From: Pelodera strongyloides
Lineage: Eukaryota; Nematoda; Chromadorea; Rhabditida; Rhabditidae
Reading direction: 5' to 3'
Length of the DNA stretch: 64,000 nt
NCBI GenBank assembly: GCA_036852015.1
Contig: JAANDG010000170.1
Coordinates: 62,001-126,000, forward strand
Shown here: piece by piece, positions 39,401-49,914 of the stretch
How the letters are laid out: every line of letters starts with the position of its first letter
How positions within the stretch are numbered: the first letter of the stretch is position 1
Translations under genes and position numbers: made by a program
Notes under the pieces: generated by a model
Told to the model about the DNA's origin: nothing
The model's input: the letters and a program-made list of their open reading frames with translations, nothing else
The model's database searches: none

Positions 39401-42400
39401 CATGGGCGAACTGTAATCACTAGGTGCCTAATACAGACTTGCCCCACCCACTAAAATGGGCTACATTCGGCCAGCTGCATACAAGTTCAGACCCATTCGC
39501 AGACGCGTAAATATTACGGATACAAATTAACCAAACATCCGCACCCAAATTGCCACTAATTAGAAGTTTTGTTTCTGGAATTCTTAGAATTAATACTATT
39601 GGGGAAAGCTCCCAAAGTAAACGGGTGTAGGTAGAGATTGTCCGAATGTTATTGCAGATGTGTACAGTGCCTACTATCCCCGTTCTCTATACTTATTATA
39701 CATATACTAGATTGGAGGTATCATTTGAAAGCAGACTTGTTGGAGGTCTCGTGAGGAAAGTTATGCGTAGACATGTACGAAATAATTTTGGTTAGGAAGA
39801 ACAAACGTTTGTTATAAAGTAAAACCAACTTTTGCAATATATAAAAAACATGGGTAAGCAAAGTTTTGGAACGGGAGTATGGATCGTGAAATACACTTGG
39901 TAACATAACGAAAACATAATAACCTTGAATGTGGTGGGTGTATGGTGCTACAAAAGAACATTGAGGCAACATAAACGGGACAATGGAACGAGCGTAGCGA
40001 AAATGTTCAGAAAAGGTATGGTAGTACTGCAGATGAATAGTGTTGTATCGAGAATTTCAGCACGCTCTATCTAATACTTGAAATGGAGGTTCTGTCTTGG
40101 TTCTACAAATATGTTCTCAAGTTTCAAATTGAAAAATGCGTTTGTATTGGAAAAAATATGGTTAATGTAACATTCGTAGATGTTAATGTAACATTCGTAG
40201 ATGTAGGTAAAAGTAATTCGGTTGAGCATTTTTTTTCCCAAGAACAACCCTGCCATTCGTGTATAGGTTTTCAATAATCGTGCGTAGAAGGTGCGTCCTT
40301 TTCAATAGGCACACCACTCCACAGATTTCTCAGGCCAGATAATACACAAAAAAATGAAACAGTGGGCAAAAGGCGGTCAATGCCCACAAAAACAAATAGG
40401 TACTAAAGTACACATCACAAATACACAGGATGGGAATAGCGGTCAGGACGACACACTTAATACACCGAGGCAACAATACTATATTTCATGATAGACACCA
40501 ATATGAAAAGAGTTGAATCCGTGAAGTTTACACTGCTTTTCATATCCATCGAAAAAATTGTTTAAATTGCTGTTTCTGGTAGACAAGACGACAGGAGTAT
40601 TTAATAATTTACGACTAACTACCGGATTCCCTATGTGATCTACAACGCTTGAGTATGCAGTATTCTACGGAACTAACGTAATCCGCACAAACATCTCGAA
40701 ACGAAAATGGCCAAATTCGAAGCGAAATTACATTATATGCGGTCGGTACATGCAATGGACCGTGAAAATGAATGTAAATAAATGTTTAGGGATTAGTTTC
40801 TCAGTCGAACTGCCTGCCGGTTGAATAACATATGGTGGAGAGGTGAAAAGAAGAAAACAAAGGAAGGTGCTTGCTTCCGCTCACAAAACTAATGTATGTG
40901 GTTGGAATTGAAAGGAGCAGGAAAGACCTCCATTGAAGGGCCTAATTAGAAAAGTGGACCAGATTCTGGGTAAGCACATCCAAAAGTAAGATTTGGCATA
41001 GTCCTATTTAAGACAATGCGTCTTTTCCCTTTCATACGATTGATACTTTCATTTAGCTAACCGTGTTTGTATCTTAAACGGGGTCGACAAAAGAAAATAT
41101 TGTGTTTTCAAATGATGAAGTACGTTCAAAAAGTTCCATGCAAACATGAAACTCGCAGAATGATCAAACACATTGAGACACGTCGCACTTCGTTTGATAA
41201 CGCTGTGGAAATATGTATTTCCCACCTTATTAGTCTTACTAGTTGACAAGAATGAACAGATTGAAAGGACTCAATTCAGGAAAATGTTAACATAAAGGAG
41301 GGTGGTTAGGTTGCTTGAAGTGAGGGGGAAAGAAAAGCAAGCGGGAGAAAGGGGGATGAAAATGTCTTTTGCAGACTGAAGAGGCATCACCATTCAAAGA
41401 GTGTTCCCTTTTTGGGAGGCCGTTGGAGAAGCTTTTCAGAAATTAGTGTACATCTCTCTATGGCAAACCAGTCAAAACAATGGATCGCCCCCTAGTGGAC
41501 AGGTGTGTCTGACTCGAACATGATTACGGCCCAAATAAAGATGATATGTTAATACTTAACCGATTGGATTGGAGCAACTAGATGTTTAGGACACAACACT
41601 AGTTGTGGGTGACCATAATAACAAGTGAAGGCTAATAATGGATATATATTAGCCATTATTGAATGTATAATGTGGCGATTCAGCGGTGAAAACGCTCATC
41701 TCTTTAGGGTTTTTTGGTGTGCAGTTGGGGGGCTATCGGGCCCTTGTTGATTTATACTTGCTCCACACAACCATACAGCGGATCTTTTCCCCAGGATTAT
41801 ACTCAAAAAAGTCATTTTATTGAATTCGCTGTCACTTTAGCGTTAGTGTCGGATGATTGTGTAATAGCATGGAACCGAAAGTAACCATGGCGCTGATTAT
41901 GCTATATATGTGAAAGGCTAGACATAAGAGCTATGCTCGGAAGAATATGGATGGAGTTATTATAAGCAAAGTGTGCCGTATTGGGTGAATTCGAGGAGAG
42001 TAATAAATGTTACCCAATAAAATGTGCCATCCAGAAATATCGAAAAATCGAATACGTTTTATTGTAAAAATGGAGTTATTTTAATTTATGTGGAACATTT
42101 TTTTTTCTTATTACGCATTGACAAACTTATTTTTGGCATGAAAGCAAGCATCCTTTTACACACTTCCTCCCTGTATTATGGTAACTTCATTAAAAATTGT
42201 TGATCTATGGTTATTTGGCAGATCTGACCGCAGGCTTTGAATACTTGAAAGCGAAAGAGAAGGAGAGATAGAGAGAGAGAGGGGGAACGTTGAGATTGAG
42301 CAATTCTATGCCAATGCGTAAATTCTCTTGGACCTGTCTGCTATTCAAGAATAATATCTCTCCTTCGTACACCCGGATTTCCCCGGTTGGTTCCTTAATT

Positions 42401-44220
42401 GACCAGGCACCAACCAACAAAAGCCATTATTTTGCGTTGGGACTCTATTCTTGAATAGGATTCCATATCATATACAGACTGCAGAAGAAGAACTGAATGT
42501 TAAAATTATCAGACGAAAAAGGGAAATTACTTTATGTGAAACTTACTGGTCTATGTGTAGCGTTCTCTCACCCCAAGTAGGGTGAGCTAAACCCACGGTA
42601 ATAAAGACAATATATACAGCGGCTGTGCAGGCATCTACGGATGTTTCATTAGGGAAAAAACTCACACAGTGGGCCCAAGTGAGATAGCAGAAAACTGGGA
42701 GTGTAAGTTTTAACTTCTGAAGAGAGGAATGAAAATTCTTTTTGACCGATAAACTTCGAAAAAGGTGGCGCGATAACAACTCGAAACGTGGTGCTAGTCG
42801 TTCTCAATGAATATGAGTTCTTCAAACAATCTTTGCCAGCTGATACTGTGTCGTTAATTCTGAGCTAGAAGCGCAGTCACCAGTAAAAAAGATCTTCAGA
42901 AAGTGAATTAGCAGATAGGTTTAAACGGATAAATAATAAACATATTCGCATACCTGTCTATTTGATTAGGAGCCTGATTTGTGGAAATGGGTGTCGATAG
43001 CCTAAAAATAAATAACGACAAAGTTTTTTTTATTCATCGATCAATGTTTACATAGTTACAAATATCGGCCGGAAATGGTGATGATTCAATAAAACATATA
43101 TTTTCAAACATTATGCTGGAGATAAAACAAAGCAAATTTGAAGTTTTAAAAAGAAAATCAAAGCTAAATTTGGGTGAGAGTTAAACCAGAGGAATTTTGC
43201 ATTTTGTTGCACATTTCATACAGTCAGAGAAGTGGTTTCCTTTCAAAAGACCAAATTTACAGACATTGAATGCAGATATTAAATAATCAAATAAATCTCC
43301 ACTCTTCCTATGCGATACTACGTGAAAGCTCGCAAATGCCGAAATAACGTGAACACCTCGTAAGAATGCAATGAGTACACGCCATTTCTGAGGAAAGCAA
43401 TCAACTTATAAATGAAGTTTTTTTCAACTAAGCAGGGAAAGAGTTGGTACGATGCCCTTATCTGAAAACTCGTAGAAGCGTTTGAGGAATTCTTGACCGC
43501 ATCAAGAAGTGCTATAAACTAATAATTTTCAATCTTTATTTGCAAAAGAATTTTTACGAATGTTCAATCCATTTAGAGAACAAATCATTGCATCTCCATG
43601 GACTACGAAACAGAACTGCGAGCTGAGCCGATTAATTATTGTAAAAGATTGTTTTTCATTAAAAAAAAAGGGGGGGGGAGGGTACACAAATGTTATGCAA
43701 TACATATAACTGCACTATCTTCCTTGCGCAGAAATTTTGAAGTTTCGAAAAATTTGTAAAACTCCGCAAACCATTCAATTCAATCCGATTTTTGATAAAT
43801 AGCCCTGTGATGCATGCGTGATATTTGTGACAAAAAGAAATACGCGAGTTTTCAGTCCTGAGATAGAAACAAGATTGACTAAATGAAACTGTTTCTGAGA
43901 AAGAGAAAGACGCGATTGAAGTATATTTTAGACAAAAACAGCATAAAGGTGGTATTGGTGTGTGAATCTTTCTAATGACTAGATCGATATACTATGAGTG
44001 GTAGATTATTAGGGTAAAAGGTGTGGGGGGGGGGGAGCGGTTAAGGCATAATGACATCAAACGGTCAGGTCATCCTTTGAAGAGTTGAAAAACGTACCAG
44101 TGGAATGTTGCGTAGTTACGTGACTAGATGAAGAGAGAGTGTGAGGGATCGAGAGAGGGCAGGTACTAATGGTAAGAGGGATATGTCATTACATTCATGC
44201 AGTTTTTACCTGTAACTCAT
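33434..44220 (-). CDS. ldb-1: Alternative 5' exons of ldb-1 (far-promoter isoform, N-terminal part)
   Basis: Four - strand exons join in phase: 44220-44210 (ATG, 11 nt, starts MSYR), 43001-42954, 34016-33874 and 33674-33434. Together they give 147 codons plus two bases, rich in Ser, Pro, Met and Gly. The last exon ends in phase 2 (..AT), exactly like the MPRRKNP exon at 27014. The next exon at 26860 opens with the completing G, so both variants read Met-Met-Arg-Gly at the junction. Skipping the 27315-27014 exon gives an isoform of 592 aa. Splicing to the acceptor before 27315 would hit a stop, which supports mutually exclusive first exons. The two larger exons are convincing as coding; the 48-nt and 11-nt exons rest on splice signals and phase only. 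Confidence 0.6.
34017..42953. other. Long intron of the far ldb-1 isoform
   Basis: No coding exon, RNA gene or complete transposon was recognised in this 8.9-kb stretch. It holds small direct repeats (for example a 22-bp unit with TGTTAATGTAACATTCGTAG twice near 40.16-40.20 kb) and purine-rich tracts near 37.6 kb. Long 5' introns commonly hold enhancers, but nothing specific can be shown. Confidence 0.5.
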
Positions 44221-44498
44221 CAACCTATAATGCCTCCACTTAAACGTAACTACAAAGATTCTATGTGTTTCAGAAGAACAGTATGTTGTCATAGGTGCAC
44301 AAATTAACTTTCTCAGTGATATAATGGCCAATTTCCTCTTAATTCAAGAAAAGATTTTAAACAGTTGTGCAAGGTTTGTGGTGGTAACATTCAAATGCAA
44401 TTTGAGTGTCACAGTAAGTGAATGTCACCCGCTGTGAGTTTCTTTTTTTGCTGTTGTGGAGACGATATTAACAATCGTAGAAAAACGATAGTTGTAAT

Positions 44499-44985
44499 AA
44501 TATGTATTTTGCCGTTCTAGCGCACCTTTTCGCCCATCCTCAATTTTCTCTTTTTTAAGCCATTTTAAGGCTTATTTTCATTGATTTTGTGTCTTAACTC
44601 TTCAAAAATGTTTTTGGTTTTTATGTGAACGAAAAAAAAGTATTTTCCCTTATCTTTGTTCATAAGTCTGACACGCTGCCTTTATATTCTAACCTATTTG
44701 TACATAGGACCTATGTGTACTTTATATGTATCCTTGTTTTCACTTGTGAAACAACTAATGATATGTATTTTGCCGTTCTAGCGCACCTTTTCGCCCATCC
44801 TCAATTTTCTCTTTTTTAAGCCATTTTAAGGCTTATTTTCATTGATTTTGTGTCTTAACTCTTCAAAAATGTGTCATTTTAAACAATTTTCAAAAATGGT
44901 AAAAAGGTCGAAATGCGCTACCTTAAAAATGTGGTCGAAATCCAGTGGTCGAGATGGTCGAAAAGGTGCGCTAGAACGGTGAATA
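44499..44985. mobile_element. MITE with CGTTCTAGCGCACC inverted ends, plus a direct partial copy
   Basis: CGTTCTAGCGCACCTTTTCG at about 44773 is inverted as CGAAAAGGTGCGCTAGAACG ending at about 44981, a terminal inverted repeat of 20 bp enclosing about 210 bp. The left 113 bp of the element, with some flank, recurs 261 bp upstream (44499-44612). No transposase is encoded. It abuts the Maverick protease fragment that begins at 45003. Confidence 0.75.
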
Positions 44986-45002
44986 AAAATAATGCTAAAT
45001 AA

Positions 45003-45164
45003 ATGATCTTTTCAGAAAATCTTAAACCTCTGACAAATTATGATCTTGAAGAACTTGTAAAATTATTAAAGATAAGAAACTTTAGAGGAATCTTTATGAG
45101 AGACACTTTGCCGAGTGAAGGAATTAAAGAAGTAGGTATTATAAATTTAGACACGATTAGCTGA
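45003..45164 (+). pseudogene. Fragment of a Polinton/Maverick adenovirus-type cysteine protease
   Basis: An open frame of 53 codons contains LTNYDLEELVKLLKIRNFRG, then FMRDTLP and GIINLD. This pattern matches the N-terminal part of the Ulp1/adenain-like protease that Polintons carry for capsid maturation. The frame stops where the GTHW-type catalytic His segment would follow, so all catalytic residues are lost. The full-length family is several times longer. It is an isolated piece, 4.8 kb from the Maverick that begins at 49915, with the kinase-like gene between them. Confidence 0.6.
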
Positions 45165-45331
45165 TTCCGATCAGAGTTAAAAATTGTCATAAAATGATAA
45201 TAAAAATGAAGAAAATGAGAACAGTCATACTACAATTAAAAGACCAAATATAAATTAACCAAAGAGAACCAAGTATTTCTAAAAGGAATAATTACCGGTC
45301 ATGGTTTTAAAACTGTTGCAAAGCAATAAAA

Positions 45332-45350
45332 AGTGTTTTATTTATTTTAC
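45332..45350 (-). terminator. Polyadenylation signal of the kinase-like gene
   Basis: Overlapping AATAAA hexamers on the - strand, about 75 bases after the stop codon at 45421. Confidence 0.5.
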
Positions 45351-45420
45351 TGCATCAATGAAAAACAAAGAATTACATGAAGTAATAATCAAATGGATGA
45401 CATTTCGGTATTCAAACAAA

Positions 45421-47486
45421 CTACTTAATCAATTTCTCTACATTGGATTTAACATCGCGAACGTATCGATTAAGATCACCACTGACTTCTATCCTTCCTC
45501 CATTTTTAATAATAAATTGTTCTACCAGAGATTTAGCCTGTTCAATTTTTTGTAGCAGGTTCCATTTTTCGATCGCTCCATTAATTATTTCTTTTCTTTG
45601 TTCTATTGTCACCCTCTTCAAGACATCGGAGATCAGTCGAGAGTTACAGTTGTGTAGCGCATTCCAAAAATCAGAACATTGATCATCCGTATGCACATAA
45701 TCATCCTTCGGAATAACCCTAAAATAAAACAGGTTATATTTAGAATTTTTGAAGATTTTAGAATTTTTAACAAAACAAAAATTACCAAAAATCGACGACA
45801 ACTGCGTCTCCTTCATCGGTTTGTCCGTAATTTCCTCCGTTTGTACCGACGTCCTCCAAACGCAGGATGAATTGAAGAAAGTCCACAAGGATCATGGCGT
45901 TGGAATTCACGGTTTGTGCCGTCAGTTGGTTTGCGACCGTAAAGTTGATCTCCTCCGTTGCAATGTATAGAGCTTTCCTGGTATCGGTTATTGGGAGGGG
46001 AAAATGGACTTCTCCGCCGACTTTGATCAACGACAGCAACTAAAAATTTAAATTAAAACAGATATTATAATATAATAAAATGTTAGTTTTGTTCAATTAA
46101 TTGTTAATTCAATAGAATACCTCGTATACGTAAATTTCCTGAACGCATGGCCGATTTATGCTACTGTATCTATTCGCAATGGACAAGGATGCTGAACGTG
46201 GGCCTCTCTGGTGGCATTTGATGAAGAATCGCCGACGCATGCCAGAAAACTTGACTTCACATACGTTGCCAATTGACGTCCCTTCGATTTTATCTAAAAA
46301 CGAATTTTATTAAAATTTTATAGCTTAAAAAAGATTAATTGAAACATAATGTTTGTTAAAAAAAATTAAAAAAAACAAATAGTATTCATGTCAATATAAA
46401 CATTATATTACCAGTAAATTGGATCGAAAAATCCGACAATTCTCCAGAATGCAGGCCCAAGAAGTATTCACGAACGGTTCCTGTAAAAATTATTTAAAAA
46501 AAAAGTAAAAATTAACCAAAAGTCTCAACAGTTGGGTCGACAACCTTTAATTTTGCATTTCTGTCGATTCTTCCCTATTATGCAAAACTTTGTAACCGTA
46601 ATCTACGACATTCTATTTTCACTTATGGTTAACTTATTCTTTTCAACAGACCACATAGTTCATAAACTTTACCTATATATTCTATCACTAGGTTTATTTC
46701 ATGCACTCTTACCCGATCAATACTACACACTACATCCCTTTCCCATTGCTCTCGTCCTCGTCTTGCATTGCTCCATACCCTTTCGTAGTACTTCTTACTT
46801 ATTGATATATTCCTACCTAGTTATTTTGCTTGAGGGCATATCCAAGGTTAGTTTTATACTTTCTTCTGCATTTTGTTTATTAATTCTCTACTTGTCCCTT
46901 TTTGTAAGGATATTCAGGTACTATTACACCCGCGGTATCAAGGTTAGTTTCTTATTCGGTTTTTATTACTATTAATTTTGTACCCTTTTTTACTCTATAA
47001 CCTTATATGTTTCTTCACATACTCTATAACCTTTGTCTCTCTATCCCTTTCTCAAAATCTACTTTACCTTTCTTTCACTCACTGCCTAAGCCTACCGTCA
47101 TCGCACTGATGAGACCCAACGGTGGCAAAATCCTCGTATGCGAAGGGTCGAAACGGGGTTACCGTATTACATATGGTATATTCATGTTAGTTTGTTGAAC
47201 TTATTCACTTATATCTTCCCAATTTGTTTCCTCTTTTATTAGAAAATATAAGTAAATACTTACTCTGAATCATATCATCGTCTCCTTCAAGCATTGCACA
47301 AACTTTTTCGAGATATTCCTTCCATAAATTATATAGGTCTCCGTATATTGGCCCATGTTCCAGTAATTTATCCGACAGTTTTAAGGCATTCTTGCATAGA
47401 CTAGTTTTATACGTTCGACTTCCTCCTTTTCTCGTCGCAAACTTTGCAGCATCGAGGAATTGTTCCCAAATCCTTTCATCATCCAT
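45421..47486 (-). CDS. Divergent protein-kinase-like gene, five exons, candidate Maverick cargo
   Basis: Exons 47486-47264, 46480-46412, 46293-46121, 46039-45786 and 45718-45421 join in phase into 338 aa. Kinase-fold landmarks occur in the right order: glycine-rich loop GTSIGNVCEV (102-111), beta-3 lysine in FFIKC (K123), a helix-C glutamate in QEIYVYE (E150 or E155), hinge-like LYIATEE (179-185), catalytic-loop LEDVGTNGGN (D218, N225) and VVVDF in place of DFG (D238). The length is short for a full kinase C-lobe. Catalytic residues are kept, so activity is possible. I do not recognise a named orthologue. Nematode Mavericks have been reported to carry cargo kinases, and this gene lies between a Maverick protease fragment and a Maverick, which makes cargo origin plausible. 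A TTTCAG acceptor lies six bases before the ATG. Confidence 0.65.
47094..47180 (+). ncRNA. Hammerhead-ribozyme-like structured repeat (second full copy)
   Basis: Hairpin 1 ACCGT/ACGGT (94-98, 119-123) encloses TCGCA (101-105), CTGATGA (106-112) and GACCC (113-117). Hairpin 2 CCTCGT/ACGGGG encloses A138, TGCGA (139-143), A144 and GGGTC (145-149), followed by GAAA (150-153). TCGCA pairs with TGCGA and GACCC with GGGTC. Compared with the 23.9-kb copy, the stems have changed with pairing kept. The H17 position is A here and C there, both allowed. The strand order is the same non-canonical one. It lies in intron 1 of the kinase-like gene, antisense to it. Confidence 0.5.
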
Positions 47487-47500
47487 TTTTTTCTGAAACA
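47487..47500 (-). promoter_or_regulatory. Probable spliced-leader trans-splice acceptor
   Basis: On the - strand TTGTTTCAG is followed by six A residues and then the ATG of the kinase-like gene. An acceptor this close to the start codon, with no upstream exon seen, is typical of SL trans-splicing in nematodes. It supports the chosen start rather than the in-frame ATG at 47501. Confidence 0.55.
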
Positions 47501-48713
47501 ATAAATCGTTAAATAATATTCGTCAAAATAAAAATCAAAATCTCTTAGCAAGTCTATTCCGTAACAAAAAGTTGTTGAAAAATATGAATCCTAACATCTA
47601 GAATTAAACACTGTTTTAAAATATAATATAATAAAATTGGAAAGAAAACGCGAACTACAGAAGAAAAGGAAGTCTCTTTTCTATTCACAAAAGTTAATGG
47701 AAGAGTGCGATGCTTCCTCTGCGTCTCTGGTCACGCCTCTCTGCCTTCCACTCTAGCCTATCGCGTCGCGTGCGCCTCGTTCAACTACGTTCGTCACCGC
47801 GCCGGGTACCGCGAGCCACGCCCCTTACCGCGTCGCTACCCGCCCGTCACGCCCATTTACGCGCCTCCACCCGCGAGGACCACGCCCACAAGCTTCGCAA
47901 CCGCTCCCGCAAGAGAAAAGATGTATACTAGATCATTGCTCATATAATACTAGTAAATCCTTATTTGTATACTAAAAAAACTTGGAAAATTTTGCGGTTT
48001 TGTGAATTGATTTCTTTACCGTGCTATTTTCCTTATATTTGTCGTTGTTTTCCTGTGTTAATGACTTTGTTTATTTTCTGGTTATCCCTTTATTGAATTC
48101 CTTCCAGTATTGACGACTTCTTGACTCGGAAAGCGGGAAAGATGTGTGTAAACCAGTTTGCTCGACCGACGGGAGCCGCTTCCGGATGATAACTATACAA
48201 GGTAGATTATTTTGCGTGTTATTTGTCAATCCAATGCGTTTTGTTTTTGGGAGTTGAAAGTAGTTTTTGATGTAGCGAGAGGTATTCACGACGTCGAGGT
48301 GTTTCTTTGTTGAGTGTTGCTTTTTTATACATAACTGTTCTGTATATCGCCTACATTTCAGATGACTTCCCTGGCACGGCGGTGGTCCTCTGACGGAAAA
48401 AGGAGCGGAGCAAGAAGAGATCTAGCTGTTCTGTGATTACAGTTCCTACCGAATAATTCTACAATGTTGTTGTACTGTACTGTTTTATTTTTTTATTGTT
48501 TTGTTTGATGTTGTTTTTACTATTGAATAAACTTTTTTTGCCACTTTCTCGTTTATTGTGGTGTATTCCAGTAATTGGTTACTGTAATTGTGAAGGTACT
48601 GTATTTGTAGCGCTGCTTGTAGTATAAAACTGTATTCTATATTTTGGATGACTACCGTAGTTGCTACACTATGTGGCGTATGGCCACTCGCAACGCGTCC
48701 GCTGTCACAGCTA

Positions 48714-48799
48714 ACCGCGCCGGGTACCGCGTGGCTACCCGCGACGGGGGTCTCCGCGAAGCCGCGCAGGGCGGGTAGCCACGCGGTACCCGGCGCGGT
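48714..48799. repeat. GC-rich palindrome, 29-bp perfect arms (unit 2)
   Basis: Arms 48714-48742 and 48771-48799 are perfectly complementary and start ACCGCGCCGGGTACC. The loop is 28 bases. It corresponds in position to the palindrome at 49817-49900 in the next unit. Confidence 0.9.
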
Positions 48800-49816
48800 G
48801 AGGGTTCAGAGAACTACGTTCGTCACCGCCCCTCCACCCGCCCGTCACGCCCCTTTTCGCCCCTCCACCCGCCCGGCACGCCCCTTACCGCGCCTCCACC
48901 CGCCCACCTGCAATGCAACCGCTCCCGCAAGAGAAAAGATGTATGCTAGATCAACGGTGACAAGATACTAGCAAATCCCTATTGGTATACTAAAAAAACT
49001 TGTTGAAATTTTTCGGATTTTGTGGTGAATTGATCTGTTTTTCATGCTTTTTCTTTATATTTGTTGCTGTTGAAAGTAGCATATTTCTACTTTACTCGTT
49101 TCACTATTTTGCATGGCTCTTATGCTGTTCGCTCACATATTATGTCCTGATGATCACGACCATTGATGCAGAATACGTTTTCCGCCTGTTTCAATATTTT
49201 TGTTTATTTACTGGTTATCATCTTTATGCAATTCCTTTCAGTATTGACGTCTTCTCGACTCGGCAAGCGGGAAGGATGCGTGAAAACCAGTTTGCTCGAC
49301 CGGTGGGACAAGTCTCCGCTACCTGACGATTACCAGACAAGGTAGGCAATTTTTCGTGTTATTGTTCACTCCTATATTACTTGTTATTTCGAGTTGCAAG
49401 TGCGTGTAGTGAGAGTTCACGTTGTGGAGGTGTTCACTGTTTAGTGTTGTTTTATTTATAATTTCCCCTACATTTCAGATGACTTCCCTGGCACGGCACC
49501 GCGATGACCCTCTGACGCAAAAAGGAGTGGAGCAAGAAGCAAATTAATTGTTATGTGATTACACTCCACCCGGATAATTGTTTGATGTTGTTTTACTGTA
49601 TTGTTTGATGTTGTTTTTACTGTGGAATAAACTTTTTACTTCGAATGTGTTGTCATTTGTGGTGTATTTTAATAATGGTTACTGTAGTTGTGAACGTACC
49701 GTAGGCGGGGGCACAATTTCTAGCTAGCGAGATGAATTCTAAATATTGGATGTCTACCGTAGTTGCTACGCTATTTGTCCGATGGCCTCTCGTGACGCGT
49801 CCGCGCGCGATGCTAC

Positions 49817-49900
49817 CCGCCCCTAGTCCCGCGCGGCTACCCGCCCCTCGACTCTCCGTGAAGTCGCTAGGGGCGGGTAGCCGCGCGGGACTAGGGGCGG
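49817..49900. repeat. GC-rich palindrome, 32-bp perfect arms (unit 3)
   Basis: Arms 49817-49848 and 49869-49900 are perfectly complementary and start CCGCCCCTAGTCCC. Only the inner GGCTACCCGC and parts of the rim match the unit-2 palindrome; the middle differs yet stays paired. Confidence 0.9.
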
Positions 49901-49914
49901 TGACGGTTCAGAGA

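Larger units (their letters stand above)
47690..49914. repeat. Tandem array of about 1.1-kb units with GC-rich segments (two units plus a truncated third)
   Basis: Shared landmarks recur about 1.1 kb apart: ACTACCGTAGTTGCTAC-type sequence at 48651 and 49753, TTGACGNCTTCTNGACTCGG at about 48110 and 49243, and CAGATGACTTCCCTGGCACGG at about 48358 and 49477, each followed by an AATAAA. GTAG donors and TTTCAG acceptors flank the same position in both units, so each unit may be a small spliced transcript. Open frames are not conserved between units. The third unit is cut at 49914 by the Maverick segment. GC content is far above the surroundings. Confidence 0.7.

Noticed and set aside
46532..46975. 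147-codon hydrophobic open frame on the + strand
   Set aside because: Lies in intron 1 of the kinase-like gene. Its Phe/Leu/Tyr richness follows from the T-rich strand; there is no start context or homology pattern.
47705..47947. Arg/Pro-rich frames in the GC-rich repeat
   Set aside because: Two overlapping frames are open because of the GC composition and neither is kept in the next repeat unit.
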